From: Rhodoferax sp.
GTDB taxonomy: Bacteria > Pseudomonadota > Gammaproteobacteria > Burkholderiales > Burkholderiaceae_C
DNA: 58,771 nucleotides
NCBI GenBank assembly: GCA_021738345.1
Contig: JAIPCE010000002.1
Location: 1-58,771, forward strand
Reading direction: 5' to 3'
Each line of letters starts with the position of its first letter. Within the stretch, counting starts at the first letter, position 1. A model generated the notes under the pieces. It did no database searches and had not been told where the DNA came from. It was given only the letters and a program-made list of their open reading frames with translations. A program made the translations under genes and the position numbers. Shown piece by piece: positions 34,936-46,518 of this stretch.

Positions 34936-35889
34936 ATGCACAGCGTGATCGCGGTGACCGGCGCAGCAGGTTTTGTCGGAACGGCTTTGTGCCGATTCTT
35001 GACCGCAAAGGGCTTTTTGGTGCGTCCGATTGTTCGCACCGGCGTACCTGATTTGACCCAACCGGGCGCCCAAGTCGGAGTGACTTTGGCTGGGAACACA
35101 GACTGGCGGAGTGCGGTCGCTGGTGTCGACACAGTGATCCATCTGGCTGCCAAGGTGCCGACCATGGACAGCGCGGGGTCGGACCTGTTTGCTCAAATTC
35201 AAAGAAACAATGTGACTGACACCTTGAGGCTTGCGCGCCTGGCCTCGGAGGCGGGGGTCAGACGTTTTGTGTTTCTGAGTTCGATCAAAGTCAATGGGGA
35301 GGTGACCTTGCCCGGCAAGGGCTTTTCTGAAAGTGACCCTCCCAGCCCGATGAATGCCTACGCGGCGGGCAAACTTGAGGCGGAACTTGGCTTGCGCGAG
35401 ATTGCGCTGCACGCACCCATGGAGTGTGTGATCATTCGCTCGCCCCTGGTATATGGACCCCAGGTGCGGTCCAACTTTGCCCTGATGATGCATGCTGTTA
35501 CGCACCAGTGGCCGCTTCCCCTGGGTGCGCTCCACAACCAGCGAAGTTTGCTTGCAATCGACAATTTGATCGACTTTATTCTTCTTTGTGTGACCCACCC
35601 CGCGGCAGCTAACCAGACCTTCCTGGTGAGCGACGGGCGGGATCTGTCTACGACAGAACTGCTACGTGCCATTGCGGCTGCAATGGGCGTGCCGGCACGG
35701 TTGTTTCCGCTGCCTGCCTGGCTGCTGGTGGGCGCCGGTACCCTGCTGGGGCGTAGGGCAATGGTACAGCGGCTGTGCGGCAACCTTCAGGCGGATATCG
35801 CCAAGGCGCGCAAGGTCCTGGCTTGGTCTCCTCCGATCACCGTCGAAGAGGGTTTGCGCCGCACCGTGGCGGGGCCGAGGGTGCGATGA
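34936..35889 (+). CDS. NAD-dependent sugar epimerase/dehydratase
   Basis: 317 residues from the ATG at 34936. An extended SDR: TGAAGFVGTAL (NAD-binding GxxGxxG near residue 8), then FLSSIKVNGE and the active-site tyrosine/lysine in NAYAAGKLEAE. It resembles WbpV/GalE-type epimerases acting on UDP-sugars for O-antigen or capsule. Its stop overlaps the ATG of the sugar transferase gene (ATGA). Confidence 0.88.
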   Translation: MHSVIAVTGAAGFVGTALCRFLTAKGFLVRPIVRTGVPDLTQPGAQVGVTLAGNTDWRSAVAGVDTVIHLAAKVPTMDSAGSDLFAQIQRNNVTDTLRLARLASEAGVRRFVFLSSIKVNGEVTLPGKGFSESDPPSPMNAYAAGKLEAELGLREIALHAPMECVIIRSPLVYGPQVRSNFALMMHAVTHQWPLPLGALHNQRSLLAIDNLIDFILLCVTHPAAANQTFLVSDGRDLSTTELLRAIAAAMGVPARLFPLPAWLLVGAGTLLGRRAMVQRLCGNLQADIAKARKVLAWSPPITVEEGLRRTVAGPRVR

Positions 35890-36446
35890 ATCGGGTCCTG
35901 AATTTTCTCCTGGCCACGGCCTTGGCATTGTTCCTCGCCGCGCCAATGCTCCTTTTGGCGGTGTTGGTCGGTTTCAGTTCGCAGGGGCCGGTACTGTATT
36001 GGTCTGACAGGGTAGGGCGCCATAACCGAATTTTCCGGATGCCAAAATTTCGCACGATGCGCATGGACACTCCTACCGTGGCGACCCACTTGTTGGAGTG
36101 TCCGCACAACTATCTGACTTCGGTGGGGAAGTATCTTCGGCAGTCCAGTCTCGATGAGTTGCCGCAATTGTGGAGCATTCTCAGGGGCGATATGGGCTTC
36201 GTGGGACCCCGACCGGCCCTTTTTAACCAGCATGACTTGATTGCGTTGCGGACTCTAAGCGGTGTACATGAGATCACTCCGGGTCTGACGGGTTGGGCGC
36301 AAATCAATGGTCGGGACGAGTTGCCGATTTCAGAAAAAGTGGCGCTGGATGTCGAATATGCGTGCCGGCGCTCGCTTTGGTTCGACCTTAAGATTTTGGC
36401 CTTGACTTTGGTCAGTGTCATTCGACGGGATAATGTGTCGCATTGA
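35886..36446 (+). CDS. Undecaprenyl-phosphate sugar phosphotransferase (small PglC-like PGT)
   Basis: 186 residues with one N-terminal hydrophobic (re-entrant) helix, followed by the bacterial sugar transferase core KFRTMRMDT, RQSSLDELPQLWSILRGDMGFVGPRP and PGLTGWAQINGRDEL. The short length fits the monotopic PglC-type enzymes that move phospho-sugar to undecaprenyl phosphate and start repeat-unit assembly. It overlaps the epimerase by 4 bp. Confidence 0.92.
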   Translation: MNRVLNFLLATALALFLAAPMLLLAVLVGFSSQGPVLYWSDRVGRHNRIFRMPKFRTMRMDTPTVATHLLECPHNYLTSVGKYLRQSSLDELPQLWSILRGDMGFVGPRPALFNQHDLIALRTLSGVHEITPGLTGWAQINGRDELPISEKVALDVEYACRRSLWFDLKILALTLVSVIRRDNVSH

Positions 36447-36504
36447 GTGGACGCAGTGTGATGCTTCCCAACATCAATGGTGGTTTGTTTTTTCAAGGGC
36501 GAGC

Positions 36505-36579
36505 ATGTGTGATTGGATCGATATTCGAAGTCAAAGCCAGATCAGGGCGCTCAACGGGCAAATCGTGAACATCGACTAG
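36505..36579 (+). CDS. Possible 24-aa upstream ORF coupled to the capsule dehydratase gene
   Basis: ATG at 36505 opens a 24-codon frame (MCDWIDIRSQSQIRALNGQI ending in NID) whose TAG is directly followed by the ATG of the next gene (TAGATG). AAGGG precedes it. It has no family match; it may be a coupling leader or chance. Confidence 0.3.
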   Translation: MCDWIDIRSQSQIRALNGQIVNID

Positions 36580-39434
<2,855 letters not shown>

Positions 39435-39588
39435 GTGCGAAGTCGGTGGCCTGAACGCCTGCATCGACCTGTTAGCCTGTCTGACACACCTGGGGTAAAT
39501 TTGTTCGCACGCTAACGCGTTGAGCTACCGTCGCCCTTGTGCTGAGTTGCTCGGGTAAACCCTTGTCTCGGTTAGAAAGCCACCTCTA

Positions 39589-39647
39589 GACGAACGGTTC
39601 GGCAGTGTCAAGCAGCGGTTTTGCTGCAAAATAGCACGAACGTTCGT
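39589..39647. promoter_or_regulatory. Two palindromic operators upstream of the TetR-family gene
   Basis: ACGAACGTTCGT (39636-39647) is a perfect 12-bp palindrome 15 bp before the regulator start. A second related site, CGAAC-G-GTTCG (39591-39601), lies about 45 bp upstream. Both share the CGAAC/GTTCG half-site and are probable binding sites of the TetR protein itself. Confidence 0.6.
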
Positions 39648-39661
39648 TTTTAAGTGCCACT

Positions 39662-40336
39662 TTGCTATCTCCATCTCACAGCCCCTCCGATCCGACCGTC
39701 AGCACCAAAACTCTGGCACGATCAAGTGGCGGCCGCGCCTCTCAGAAAGGTCAGCAAACCAAGTTGGCGATTGTCGAGGCCGCACTGGGGCTAGCCACGC
39801 AGATCGGGCTGGAAGGCCTGAGCATCGGCGTGCTGGCCGAGGTCATGCAAATGAGCAAGTCGGGTGTCTTTGCGCATTTTGGCTCACGTGAAGAGCTGCA
39901 GATTTCGGTCATCCGGGAGTATTTTTCCCGCTTTGAGCAAGAGGTTTTTTACCCGGCCCTGTCCGAGCCACGGGGTTTGCCCCGTGTGCGAGCCCTGTTT
40001 GCCAACTGGATGAAACGCGTGACGATAGAGCTGCAGTCCGGTTGCATTTTCATCAGTGGTGCCGTTGAGTTCGACGATCGACCTGGTACTGTGCGCGATG
40101 CCCTGGCAACTTCGGTGCAAACCTGGCTCAACGCCATGTACCGCGCCGTGGTGCTCGCCAAGGAGCAGGGCCATGTGCACCCTGACGCCAACGCGCAGCA
40201 GATGGTCTTTGAAATCCATGGCCTGATTTTGGCCCTGCATTATGAAGCCCGATTTCTGAAAACCCCAGGATCCATCGCGCGCGCCAACCAGGGGTTTGAG
40301 AACATCCTGGTGCGCTTTGGTGCCCAACCGCCGTAG
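39662..40336 (+). CDS. TetR/AcrR family regulator of the beta-oxidation cluster
   Basis: 224 residues starting at a TTG (39662); no other start fits the N-terminus better. The HTH is KLAIVEAALGLATQIGLEGLSIGVLAEVMQMSKSGVFAHFGSREEL. The ligand domain (about 80-215) is helical. The neighbouring acyl-CoA genes on the same strand and the palindromes just upstream suggest an acyl-CoA- or fatty-acid-responsive repressor, as with FadR/PsrA/AcuR-type TetR proteins. The start has no clear ribosome-binding site. Confidence 0.85.
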   Translation: MLSPSHSPSDPTVSTKTLARSSGGRASQKGQQTKLAIVEAALGLATQIGLEGLSIGVLAEVMQMSKSGVFAHFGSREELQISVIREYFSRFEQEVFYPALSEPRGLPRVRALFANWMKRVTIELQSGCIFISGAVEFDDRPGTVRDALATSVQTWLNAMYRAVVLAKEQGHVHPDANAQQMVFEIHGLILALHYEARFLKTPGSIARANQGFENILVRFGAQPP

Positions 40337-40382
40337 CAGCATCCCATCTATCCCCCGATTTTTTTACCCAGGAGCCTCCAGC

Positions 40383-42179
40383 ATGCCCACTTATACCCCT
40401 CCCTTGCGCGACATGCACTTTGTCGTTCATGAGTTGCTGAACGTCGTTGATGAGCTCAAACAGATTCCTCGTCACGCGGATTTTGATGCAGACACCCTCA
40501 ATGCCGTGTTGGAAGAGGGCGGAAAGTTTGCTGCCGAAGTCACTTTTCCCCTCAACGCCAGTGGCGACGCTGAAGGCTGTAGTCTTGATCCGGTCACGCA
40601 CGCCGTGACCACGCCCCCAGGCTTCAAGCAAGCCTATCAGCAGTACGTTGAGGCGGGATGGGCGGCGCTGGCTTGCGACCCGGCCTATGGCGGCCAGGGC
40701 TTGCCGCTGGTGGTTAACCAGTTGTTTTATGAAATGCTCAACAGCGCCAACCAGGCCTGGACCATGTACCCAGGCCTGACCCACGGCGCCTATGCGGCCC
40801 TGGCCACCCACGGCACCGACGATCAGAAAAAGACCTACTTGCACAAGATGACCAGTGGCGAGTGGACCGGCACCATGTGTCTGACCGAACCCCATTGCGG
40901 CACCGACCTCGGCCTGATGCGCACCAAGGCCGAGCCCCAGGCAGATGGCAGCTACAAGATCACCGGCAACAAGATTTTCATCAGTGCCGGTGAGCACGAC
41001 ATGGCAAGCAACATCATCCATCTGGTACTGGCACGCCTGCCTGATGCGCCACCCGGAATCAAGGGCATCAGTCTGTTCATCGTTCCCAAGTTCTTGGTCA
41101 ACGAAGACGGCTCCCTGGGCGCGCGCAACGGCATATTCTGCGGCGGACTCGAAAACAAGATGGGCATCAAGGCCAGCGCCACGGCGCAAATGGTGCTCGA
41201 AGATGCCGTCGGAACCTTGGTGGGCCAGCCCAACAAGGGCATGCAGGGCATGTTTGTCATGATGAACGCGGCGCGTCTGGGTGTTGGCAACCAGTCCCTC
41301 GGACTCACCGAGGTCGCCTACCAGAGTGCGTTGGCCTATGCCAAAGAGCGCATTCAGATGCGCTCACTGACCGGACCCAAAGCCAAAGACAAGCCCGCCG
41401 ACCCGATCCTCGTGCACCCCGACGTGCGCAAGATGCTGCTGACGGCCAAGGCCTACGCCGAAGGGGGACGGGCGCTCATGAGCTTTAGTTCCATACTGCT
41501 TGAAAAAGAGCACTATCACCCCGATGAAAAAGTGCGCAAGGACAGCGCGGAAATGCTCGCCATGCTGACCCCCATCGTCAAGGCATTCCTGACTGACAAC
41601 GGCCATATTTCGACCAACACCTGCATGCAGGTGTTTGGCGGACATGGCTTCATCAAAGAGTCAGGCATGGAGCAGTTTGTGCGCGACAACCGCATCAACA
41701 TGATCTACGAGGGCACCAACACCATTCAGTCGCTGGACCTGCTGGGACGTAAGATACTCGGCAACAACGGCGCCACGCTCAAAAAATTCGGCAAGCTGAT
41801 TGCCCGGCTGGTGGAAGAAGAGGGTGTCAACGAGAAGATGGCCGAATTCATCACCCCGATCGCCACTCTGGGCGAGCAAATGACCAAGTTCACAACCGAG
41901 ATTGGTTTCAAGGGCTTCCAGAACGCGGACGAAGTTGGCGCGGCCGCAGTGGACTATTTACGCGTTGCAGGTCACCTGGTGTTTGGTTATTTCTGGGCGC
42001 GCATGGCGCAAGTGGCGCTGCGCCAGATTGCGGCCGGCAGTAGCGACAGCTTTTATCTCGCCAAAGTACAGACGGCACGCTTCTATTTTGCCAAGCTGTT
42101 CCCGGAAACCGCCACCTTGATGCGCACCGCGCGTGCCGGTTCCAAGGTGCTGATGGACACCGACGCGGTGTTCGCTTGA
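40383..42179 (+). CDS. Acyl-CoA dehydrogenase with C-terminal extension
   Basis: 598 residues from the ATG at 40383 (CAGGAGCC upstream). Acyl-CoA dehydrogenase core with the FAD/substrate motif MCLTEPHCGTDLGLMRTKA, and the catalytic region IYEGTNTIQSLDLLGRKIL. Residues about 470-598 are the extra C-terminal domain found in the DmdC/FadE-like group (KEMKF-type, long-chain or 3-methylmercaptopropionyl-CoA active). First step of the beta-oxidation set that follows. Confidence 0.92.
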   Translation: MPTYTPPLRDMHFVVHELLNVVDELKQIPRHADFDADTLNAVLEEGGKFAAEVTFPLNASGDAEGCSLDPVTHAVTTPPGFKQAYQQYVEAGWAALACDPAYGGQGLPLVVNQLFYEMLNSANQAWTMYPGLTHGAYAALATHGTDDQKKTYLHKMTSGEWTGTMCLTEPHCGTDLGLMRTKAEPQADGSYKITGNKIFISAGEHDMASNIIHLVLARLPDAPPGIKGISLFIVPKFLVNEDGSLGARNGIFCGGLENKMGIKASATAQMVLEDAVGTLVGQPNKGMQGMFVMMNAARLGVGNQSLGLTEVAYQSALAYAKERIQMRSLTGPKAKDKPADPILVHPDVRKMLLTAKAYAEGGRALMSFSSILLEKEHYHPDEKVRKDSAEMLAMLTPIVKAFLTDNGHISTNTCMQVFGGHGFIKESGMEQFVRDNRINMIYEGTNTIQSLDLLGRKILGNNGATLKKFGKLIARLVEEEGVNEKMAEFITPIATLGEQMTKFTTEIGFKGFQNADEVGAAAVDYLRVAGHLVFGYFWARMAQVALRQIAAGSSDSFYLAKVQTARFYFAKLFPETATLMRTARAGSKVLMDTDAVFA

Positions 42180-42207
42180 TCGTTTTCATAACAAAGAGGA
42201 GCTCAAC

Positions 42208-42642
42208 ATGGTTCGTGAACTTATTGCCATCACCTTCGGTATGGCGTCCCTGTCGGCACTGGCGCAAATGACGCCGGTTGGCACCTGGCACACAGTCGAC
42301 GAGAACACCAAGGAAATCAAGTCAGAAATCGTCATTACCGAGACCGCAGGCGTGCTGAGCGGCAAGATTGCCAAATTGCTGCGCAAGGAAGCCAAGCAAG
42401 ATGCGGTGTGCGACGAATGCAGCGATGACCGCAAGGGCAAACCCATGTTGGGCCTGGAGATCATTCGTGGCGCCAAAAAGGCCGAAGGCAAAGACGTGTG
42501 GGAAGACGGCAAGATTCTCGACCCTGAGGCAGGCAAGAACTACACCCTGCGTCTGACCCCGATTGAAGGTGGCAGCAAGCTTGAAGTCAGGGGCTCCGTG
42601 TTTGGCATCGGACGCACCCAAACCTGGCTGCGCGTCAAGTAA
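42208..42642 (+). CDS. DUF2147 exported protein
   Basis: 144 residues. A short signal peptide ends at about SALA-Q20. The mature part PVGTWHTVDENTKEIKSEIV and the C-terminal LRLTPIEGGSKLEVRGSVFGIGRTQTWLRVK match DUF2147, small beta-rich periplasmic proteins of unknown function, with a C-x-x-C (VCDEC) in the middle. It sits between two beta-oxidation genes but may be a passenger. Confidence 0.87.
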   Translation: MVRELIAITFGMASLSALAQMTPVGTWHTVDENTKEIKSEIVITETAGVLSGKIAKLLRKEAKQDAVCDECSDDRKGKPMLGLEIIRGAKKAEGKDVWEDGKILDPEAGKNYTLRLTPIEGGSKLEVRGSVFGIGRTQTWLRVK

Positions 42643-42649
42643 GTCAAAT

Positions 42650-42716
42650 TTCGCCCTGAGCTTGTCGCTGGGGCATTTATCACCGCATATCAGTGGCCTT
42701 GACAAGCTCGGCCCGA
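42650..42716. repeat. Degenerate intergenic inverted repeat
   Basis: GAGCTTGTC (42658-42666) pairs with GACAAGCTC (42701-42709); outside it TCGCCCT and GGCCCGA continue the pairing with mismatches. The outer sequence TTCGCCCTGAGCTTGTCG resembles a very common intergenic hairpin of Betaproteobacteria. Probably a decayed copy. Confidence 0.5.
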
Positions 42717-42732
42717 ACAGAGAAGGTTGGCA

Positions 42733-45132
42733 ATGTCTATATTTCAAGTGAGAAAAGTCGCTGTGCTGGGCGCTGGCGTGATGGGCGCGCAGATTGCGGC
42801 GCACCTGGTCAATGTCAAAGTTCCAGTGGTACTGTTTGACCTGCCCGCCAAAGAGGGTTCCAAAAATGGCATTGTGACCCGGGCCATCGAGGGGCTCAAA
42901 AAACTCAAGCCTGCACCGCTGGGTGTGGCGGAGGACGCGGCGCTCATTGGGCAAGCCAACTACGAAGAAGACCTAGAGCAGTTACGTGGCTGCGACCTCA
43001 TCATCGAGGCCATCGCCGAGCGCATGGACTGGAAGCTGGATCTGTACAAAAAAATCGCACCGTTTGTTGCGCCACACACCATCGTGGCATCCAACACCTC
43101 TGGGCTGTCCATTACACAACTCAGTGCGGCCTTGCCCGAAGCCATTCAACCCCGGTTTTGCGGCATCCACTTTTTCAATCCACCGCGCTATATGGCGCTG
43201 GTGGAGCTGATCAATACGCCCACCACCGCCCCCGAGCACCTCGATGCCCTGGAGCCCTTTGTCACGAGTACGCTTGGCAAGGGCGTTGTGCGTGCCAAGG
43301 ATTCTCCCAACTTCATTGCCAACCGGGTCGGCATTGCCGGCATGCTGGCCACCATGAAAGAGGTGAGCAACTTTGGGCTGAGTTATGACGTGGTCGACGA
43401 CCTTACGGGCAAGAAGCTAGGGCGTGCCAGCTCGGGTACCTTCCGCACGGCGGATGTGGTGGGCCTTGACACCATGGCCCACGTGATCAAGACACTGCAA
43501 GACACCCTGAGCATAGCGACCGATCCGTTTTACGCCACATTTGCCACTCCCGAGGTCCTTAAAACCTTGCTGGAGATGGGTAACCTGGGTCAGAAGACCA
43601 AGGCCGGCTTCTTCAAGAAGGTCGGCCGCGAGGTGCTGCGCTTCGATCTGGCAAGCAAGGAATATGTGCCGGGCGGAGAGAAAGCCGATGAGGTCTATGC
43701 GCGCATGCTTAAACGCCCCGCCGCAGAGCGTCTGAAACTGTTGCGCAACGCCGAAGGCGCGCAGGGGAAGTTCTTGTGGGCCATTTTGCGCAATGCCTTC
43801 CACTACGCCGCGGTGCACCTGGCATCGATTGCCGACAACGCCCGCGATGTGGACTTTTGCATGCGCTGGGGCTTTGGCATGCAGCAGGGTCCGTTTGAGC
43901 TGTGGCAAGAGGCCGGCTGGCTCGACGTGGCTCAGATGGTCAAGGAAGATATCGATGCTGGCCGGGCCTTGTGCAATGCACCACTGCCCGACTGGGTATT
44001 CAATGGTCCCGTGGCAGACGCTGGTGGCGTGCATACGCCGCAGGGCTCATGGAACCCCACGGCAGGTCAATTTGTTGCTCCACGTAGCCTGCCGGTCTAT
44101 GCGCGCCAGCACTTTCCCGAATCGGTGCGAGGTGCCAACGCTCCGTCGGCCGCCAGCGCCGGTCGCACTGTGCACGAGGACGAGGCCATTCGCCTTTGGA
44201 CACTCGACGAAGAAGTGCTGATTGCCAGCATCAAGACCAAAATGCACGCCATCGGACCCGGTGTGGTCGAAGGGCTGCTGCAGGGCCAAGACCTGGCCGC
44301 CAAGGATTTCAAAGGCTTGGTAATCTGGTCACCCGATGACATGTTCTCGGCCGGTGCCGATTTGCAGGCCATGCTGCCTGCCTTCATGATCGGTGGTGTG
44401 GCTGCGGTCGCTGATGCCGAGCAGGAAATGCAACAAGCCATGCTGGCGTTGCGCTATTCCAATGTGCCGGTGGTGTCGGCTGTGCGCGGTTTGGCTCTGG
44501 GCGGCGGCTGCGAGCTCGCGGTGTATTCCAGCAAGCGCGTGGTCGCCATGGAGAGCTACATCGGTCTGGTTGAGGTCGGTGTCGGTTTGGTGCCGGGTGC
44601 GGGCGGGCTGACCTACATTGCACGGCGTGCTGCCGAGAACGCTGAGCGCTCTACTGGCAAGGACCTGGTGCCCTTCCTGACCGAAGGCTTTACCGCTGCT
44701 GCCATGGCTAAGGTCGGCACCAGCGCGCTCGACTCGCGCAAGCTCGGCTATGTACTAGACAGTGATGTGGTCGTGGCACACAAGGACGAGCTGCTGTTTG
44801 TCGCCATCAACGAAGCAAAAGCCCTGTTTGCCAGCGGTTACCGCGCGCCGCACAAACGCCAGTTTGCGGTGGCCGGACGCAGCGCCATCGCCACCATGAA
44901 GGGGTCGCTGGTGAATATGCGCGATGGTGGATTTATCAGCGCCCACGATTTCCACATTGCCAGCTTGATTGCCGAGGTGGTGTGCGGTGGCCCAGTCGAT
45001 GCCGGCACCCTGGTGACCGAAGAGTACCTGATGGCGCTGGAGCGCAAAGCCTTTTGTGCCCTGCTGGCGCACCCCAAAACGCAAGAGCGGATTATGGGCA
45101 TGATGTCCACCGGCAAGCCGGTTCGTAATTGA
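42733..45132 (+). CDS. 3-hydroxyacyl-CoA dehydrogenase/enoyl-CoA hydratase (FadN-like)
   Basis: 799 residues from the ATG at 42733. Order is dehydrogenase first: NAD-binding VAVLGAGVMGAQIAAHL at residues 10-26, catalytic His in FCGIHFFNPPRYM, then two 3HCDH C-domains, and a C-terminal crotonase domain (about 490-700: SAGADLQAML, VRGLALGGGCELAVYSSK). This is the FadN order, opposite to FadB. It does the hydration and oxidation steps of beta-oxidation. Confidence 0.95.
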   Translation: MSIFQVRKVAVLGAGVMGAQIAAHLVNVKVPVVLFDLPAKEGSKNGIVTRAIEGLKKLKPAPLGVAEDAALIGQANYEEDLEQLRGCDLIIEAIAERMDWKLDLYKKIAPFVAPHTIVASNTSGLSITQLSAALPEAIQPRFCGIHFFNPPRYMALVELINTPTTAPEHLDALEPFVTSTLGKGVVRAKDSPNFIANRVGIAGMLATMKEVSNFGLSYDVVDDLTGKKLGRASSGTFRTADVVGLDTMAHVIKTLQDTLSIATDPFYATFATPEVLKTLLEMGNLGQKTKAGFFKKVGREVLRFDLASKEYVPGGEKADEVYARMLKRPAAERLKLLRNAEGAQGKFLWAILRNAFHYAAVHLASIADNARDVDFCMRWGFGMQQGPFELWQEAGWLDVAQMVKEDIDAGRALCNAPLPDWVFNGPVADAGGVHTPQGSWNPTAGQFVAPRSLPVYARQHFPESVRGANAPSAASAGRTVHEDEAIRLWTLDEEVLIASIKTKMHAIGPGVVEGLLQGQDLAAKDFKGLVIWSPDDMFSAGADLQAMLPAFMIGGVAAVADAEQEMQQAMLALRYSNVPVVSAVRGLALGGGCELAVYSSKRVVAMESYIGLVEVGVGLVPGAGGLTYIARRAAENAERSTGKDLVPFLTEGFTAAAMAKVGTSALDSRKLGYVLDSDVVVAHKDELLFVAINEAKALFASGYRAPHKRQFAVAGRSAIATMKGSLVNMRDGGFISAHDFHIASLIAEVVCGGPVDAGTLVTEEYLMALERKAFCALLAHPKTQERIMGMMSTGKPVRN

Positions 45133-45137
45133 TCAAG

Positions 45138-45178
45138 CACCTGCGCGCTTGCCAGGTGTCGTTGGGACCTAACCTGGC
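45138..45178. other. Overlapping alternative hairpins before the thiolase gene
   Basis: CACCTG (45138-45143) pairs with CAGGTG (45153-45158), while GCCAGGT (45151-45157) can instead pair with ACCTGGC (45172-45178). The two stems cannot form together. No T-run follows, so this is not a simple terminator. Confidence 0.35.
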
Positions 45179-45246
45179 GAGCGCTCGCTACGCTTTCTCA
45201 ATCGCGAACACCACTTAAACCATTGTGACGACATTGAAAGATCACT

Positions 45247-46440
45247 ATGAAACAGATTCAAGACGCCTATATTGTTGCCGCGACCCGTACACCCATCGGG
45301 CGTTCGCACCGAGGGTTTTTTCGCAACACTCGCCCCGATGACCTGCTTGCCAAGGCTTTGCAGGGCGCGCTGGCGCAGGTGCCAACGCTCGACCCGCAGT
45401 CGATTGAAGACCTGATTTGCGGCTGTGCCATTCCCGAGGCGCAGCAAGGCCTGAATGTGGCGCGCATAGCCGCCGTGCTGGCCGGGCTGCCCACAAGCGT
45501 GGGAGGGATCACGGTCAACCGCTTTTGTGCCTCGGGCCTGTCGGCAATCCAGATTGCAGCCGACCGCATTCGCGTAGGTGAGGCCGAGGTGATGATCGCG
45601 GCTGGTGTCGAGAGCATGAGCATGGTGCCGATGATGGGCAATGCTCCATCGCTGTCCCCGTCTATTTTTGAGCGCGATGATGTCGGCATCGCCTATGGCA
45701 TGGGCCTGACCGCAGAGAAGGTGGCGCAGCAATGGAAGGTGGGGCGTGAGGCGCAGGATGCGTTTGCGCTCACGTCACACCAGCGGGCGCTGGAGGCTCA
45801 GCGACGCGGGGACTTCGCCGCTGAAATTGTGCCAATTGAGGTCGTGGACCGTAGCGCCAATCTGGAGACTGGCGAGGTCATCGAGAAGCGCCGCACTGTG
45901 TCTCAGGATGAAGGTGCCCGGCCCGAGACGACCCTGGAGGGCCTCGCCAAGCTCAAGACCGTTTTTGCGGCACGCGGCTCGGTCACCGCTGGCAACAGCT
46001 CGCAGACCTCGGACGGTGCCGGTGCGCTGGTGCTGGCCAGTGAAAAGGCGGTCAAGCAATACGGGCTGACCCCCTTGGCACGCTTCGTGGCGTTTGCGGC
46101 GCGCGGTGTGCCGCCCCACATCATGGGCATTGGCCCGATTGAAGCGATTCCCGCGGCACTGCGCAATGCGGGCTTGAAGCAGGACGACATCGATTGGTTT
46201 GAACTCAACGAGGCCTTTGCGGCGCAGTCGCTGGCGGTCATCAACACTCTGGGTCTCGACGCAGCCAAGGTCAACCCCATGGGTGGCGCCATTGCCCTGG
46301 GCCACCCGCTGGGCGCCACCGGTGCCATGCGCGCCGCCACGGCGATTCATGCTTTGCAGCGCAAGCAACTCAAATACAGCATGGTCACCATGTGCGTCGG
46401 TATGGGGCAGGGCGCTGCCGGTATTTTTGAGCGGGTCTAG
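45247..46440 (+). CDS. fadA: Acetyl-CoA C-acyltransferase (thiolase)
   Basis: 397 residues. The nucleophilic cysteine is in INRFCASGLSAIQIA, and the catalytic His/Cys motifs GGAIALGHPLGATGA and MCVGMGQGAAGIFER are intact. Completes beta-oxidation by releasing acetyl-CoA. It follows the FadN-like gene by about 110 bp and is closed by a strong terminator 25 bp after its stop. Confidence 0.95.
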   Translation: MKQIQDAYIVAATRTPIGRSHRGFFRNTRPDDLLAKALQGALAQVPTLDPQSIEDLICGCAIPEAQQGLNVARIAAVLAGLPTSVGGITVNRFCASGLSAIQIAADRIRVGEAEVMIAAGVESMSMVPMMGNAPSLSPSIFERDDVGIAYGMGLTAEKVAQQWKVGREAQDAFALTSHQRALEAQRRGDFAAEIVPIEVVDRSANLETGEVIEKRRTVSQDEGARPETTLEGLAKLKTVFAARGSVTAGNSSQTSDGAGALVLASEKAVKQYGLTPLARFVAFAARGVPPHIMGIGPIEAIPAALRNAGLKQDDIDWFELNEAFAAQSLAVINTLGLDAAKVNPMGGAIALGHPLGATGAMRAATAIHALQRKQLKYSMVTMCVGMGQGAAGIFERV

Positions 46441-46464
46441 CTGCCCCTGAATCCTTTAAGATGC

Positions 46465-46510
46465 AAGGCCGTCCGCTGGCTTCAAAAGGAAGCTGCCGGA
46501 CGGCCTTTTT
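46465..46510 (+). terminator. Strong terminator after the thiolase gene
   Basis: An 11-bp perfect stem (AAGGCCGTCCG at 46465-46475 and complement at 46497-46507) with an inner 5-bp hairpin (GCTTC / GAAGC, loop AAAAG), followed by a T-run. It ends only about 9 bases before the next gene's first ATG. Confidence 0.88.
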
Positions 46511-46518
46511 ACGTTCAG

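Noticed and set aside
40128-41189. 353-codon minus-strand frame opposite the acyl-CoA dehydrogenase
   Set aside because: Antisense to a well-supported enzyme; no domain, no start signal.
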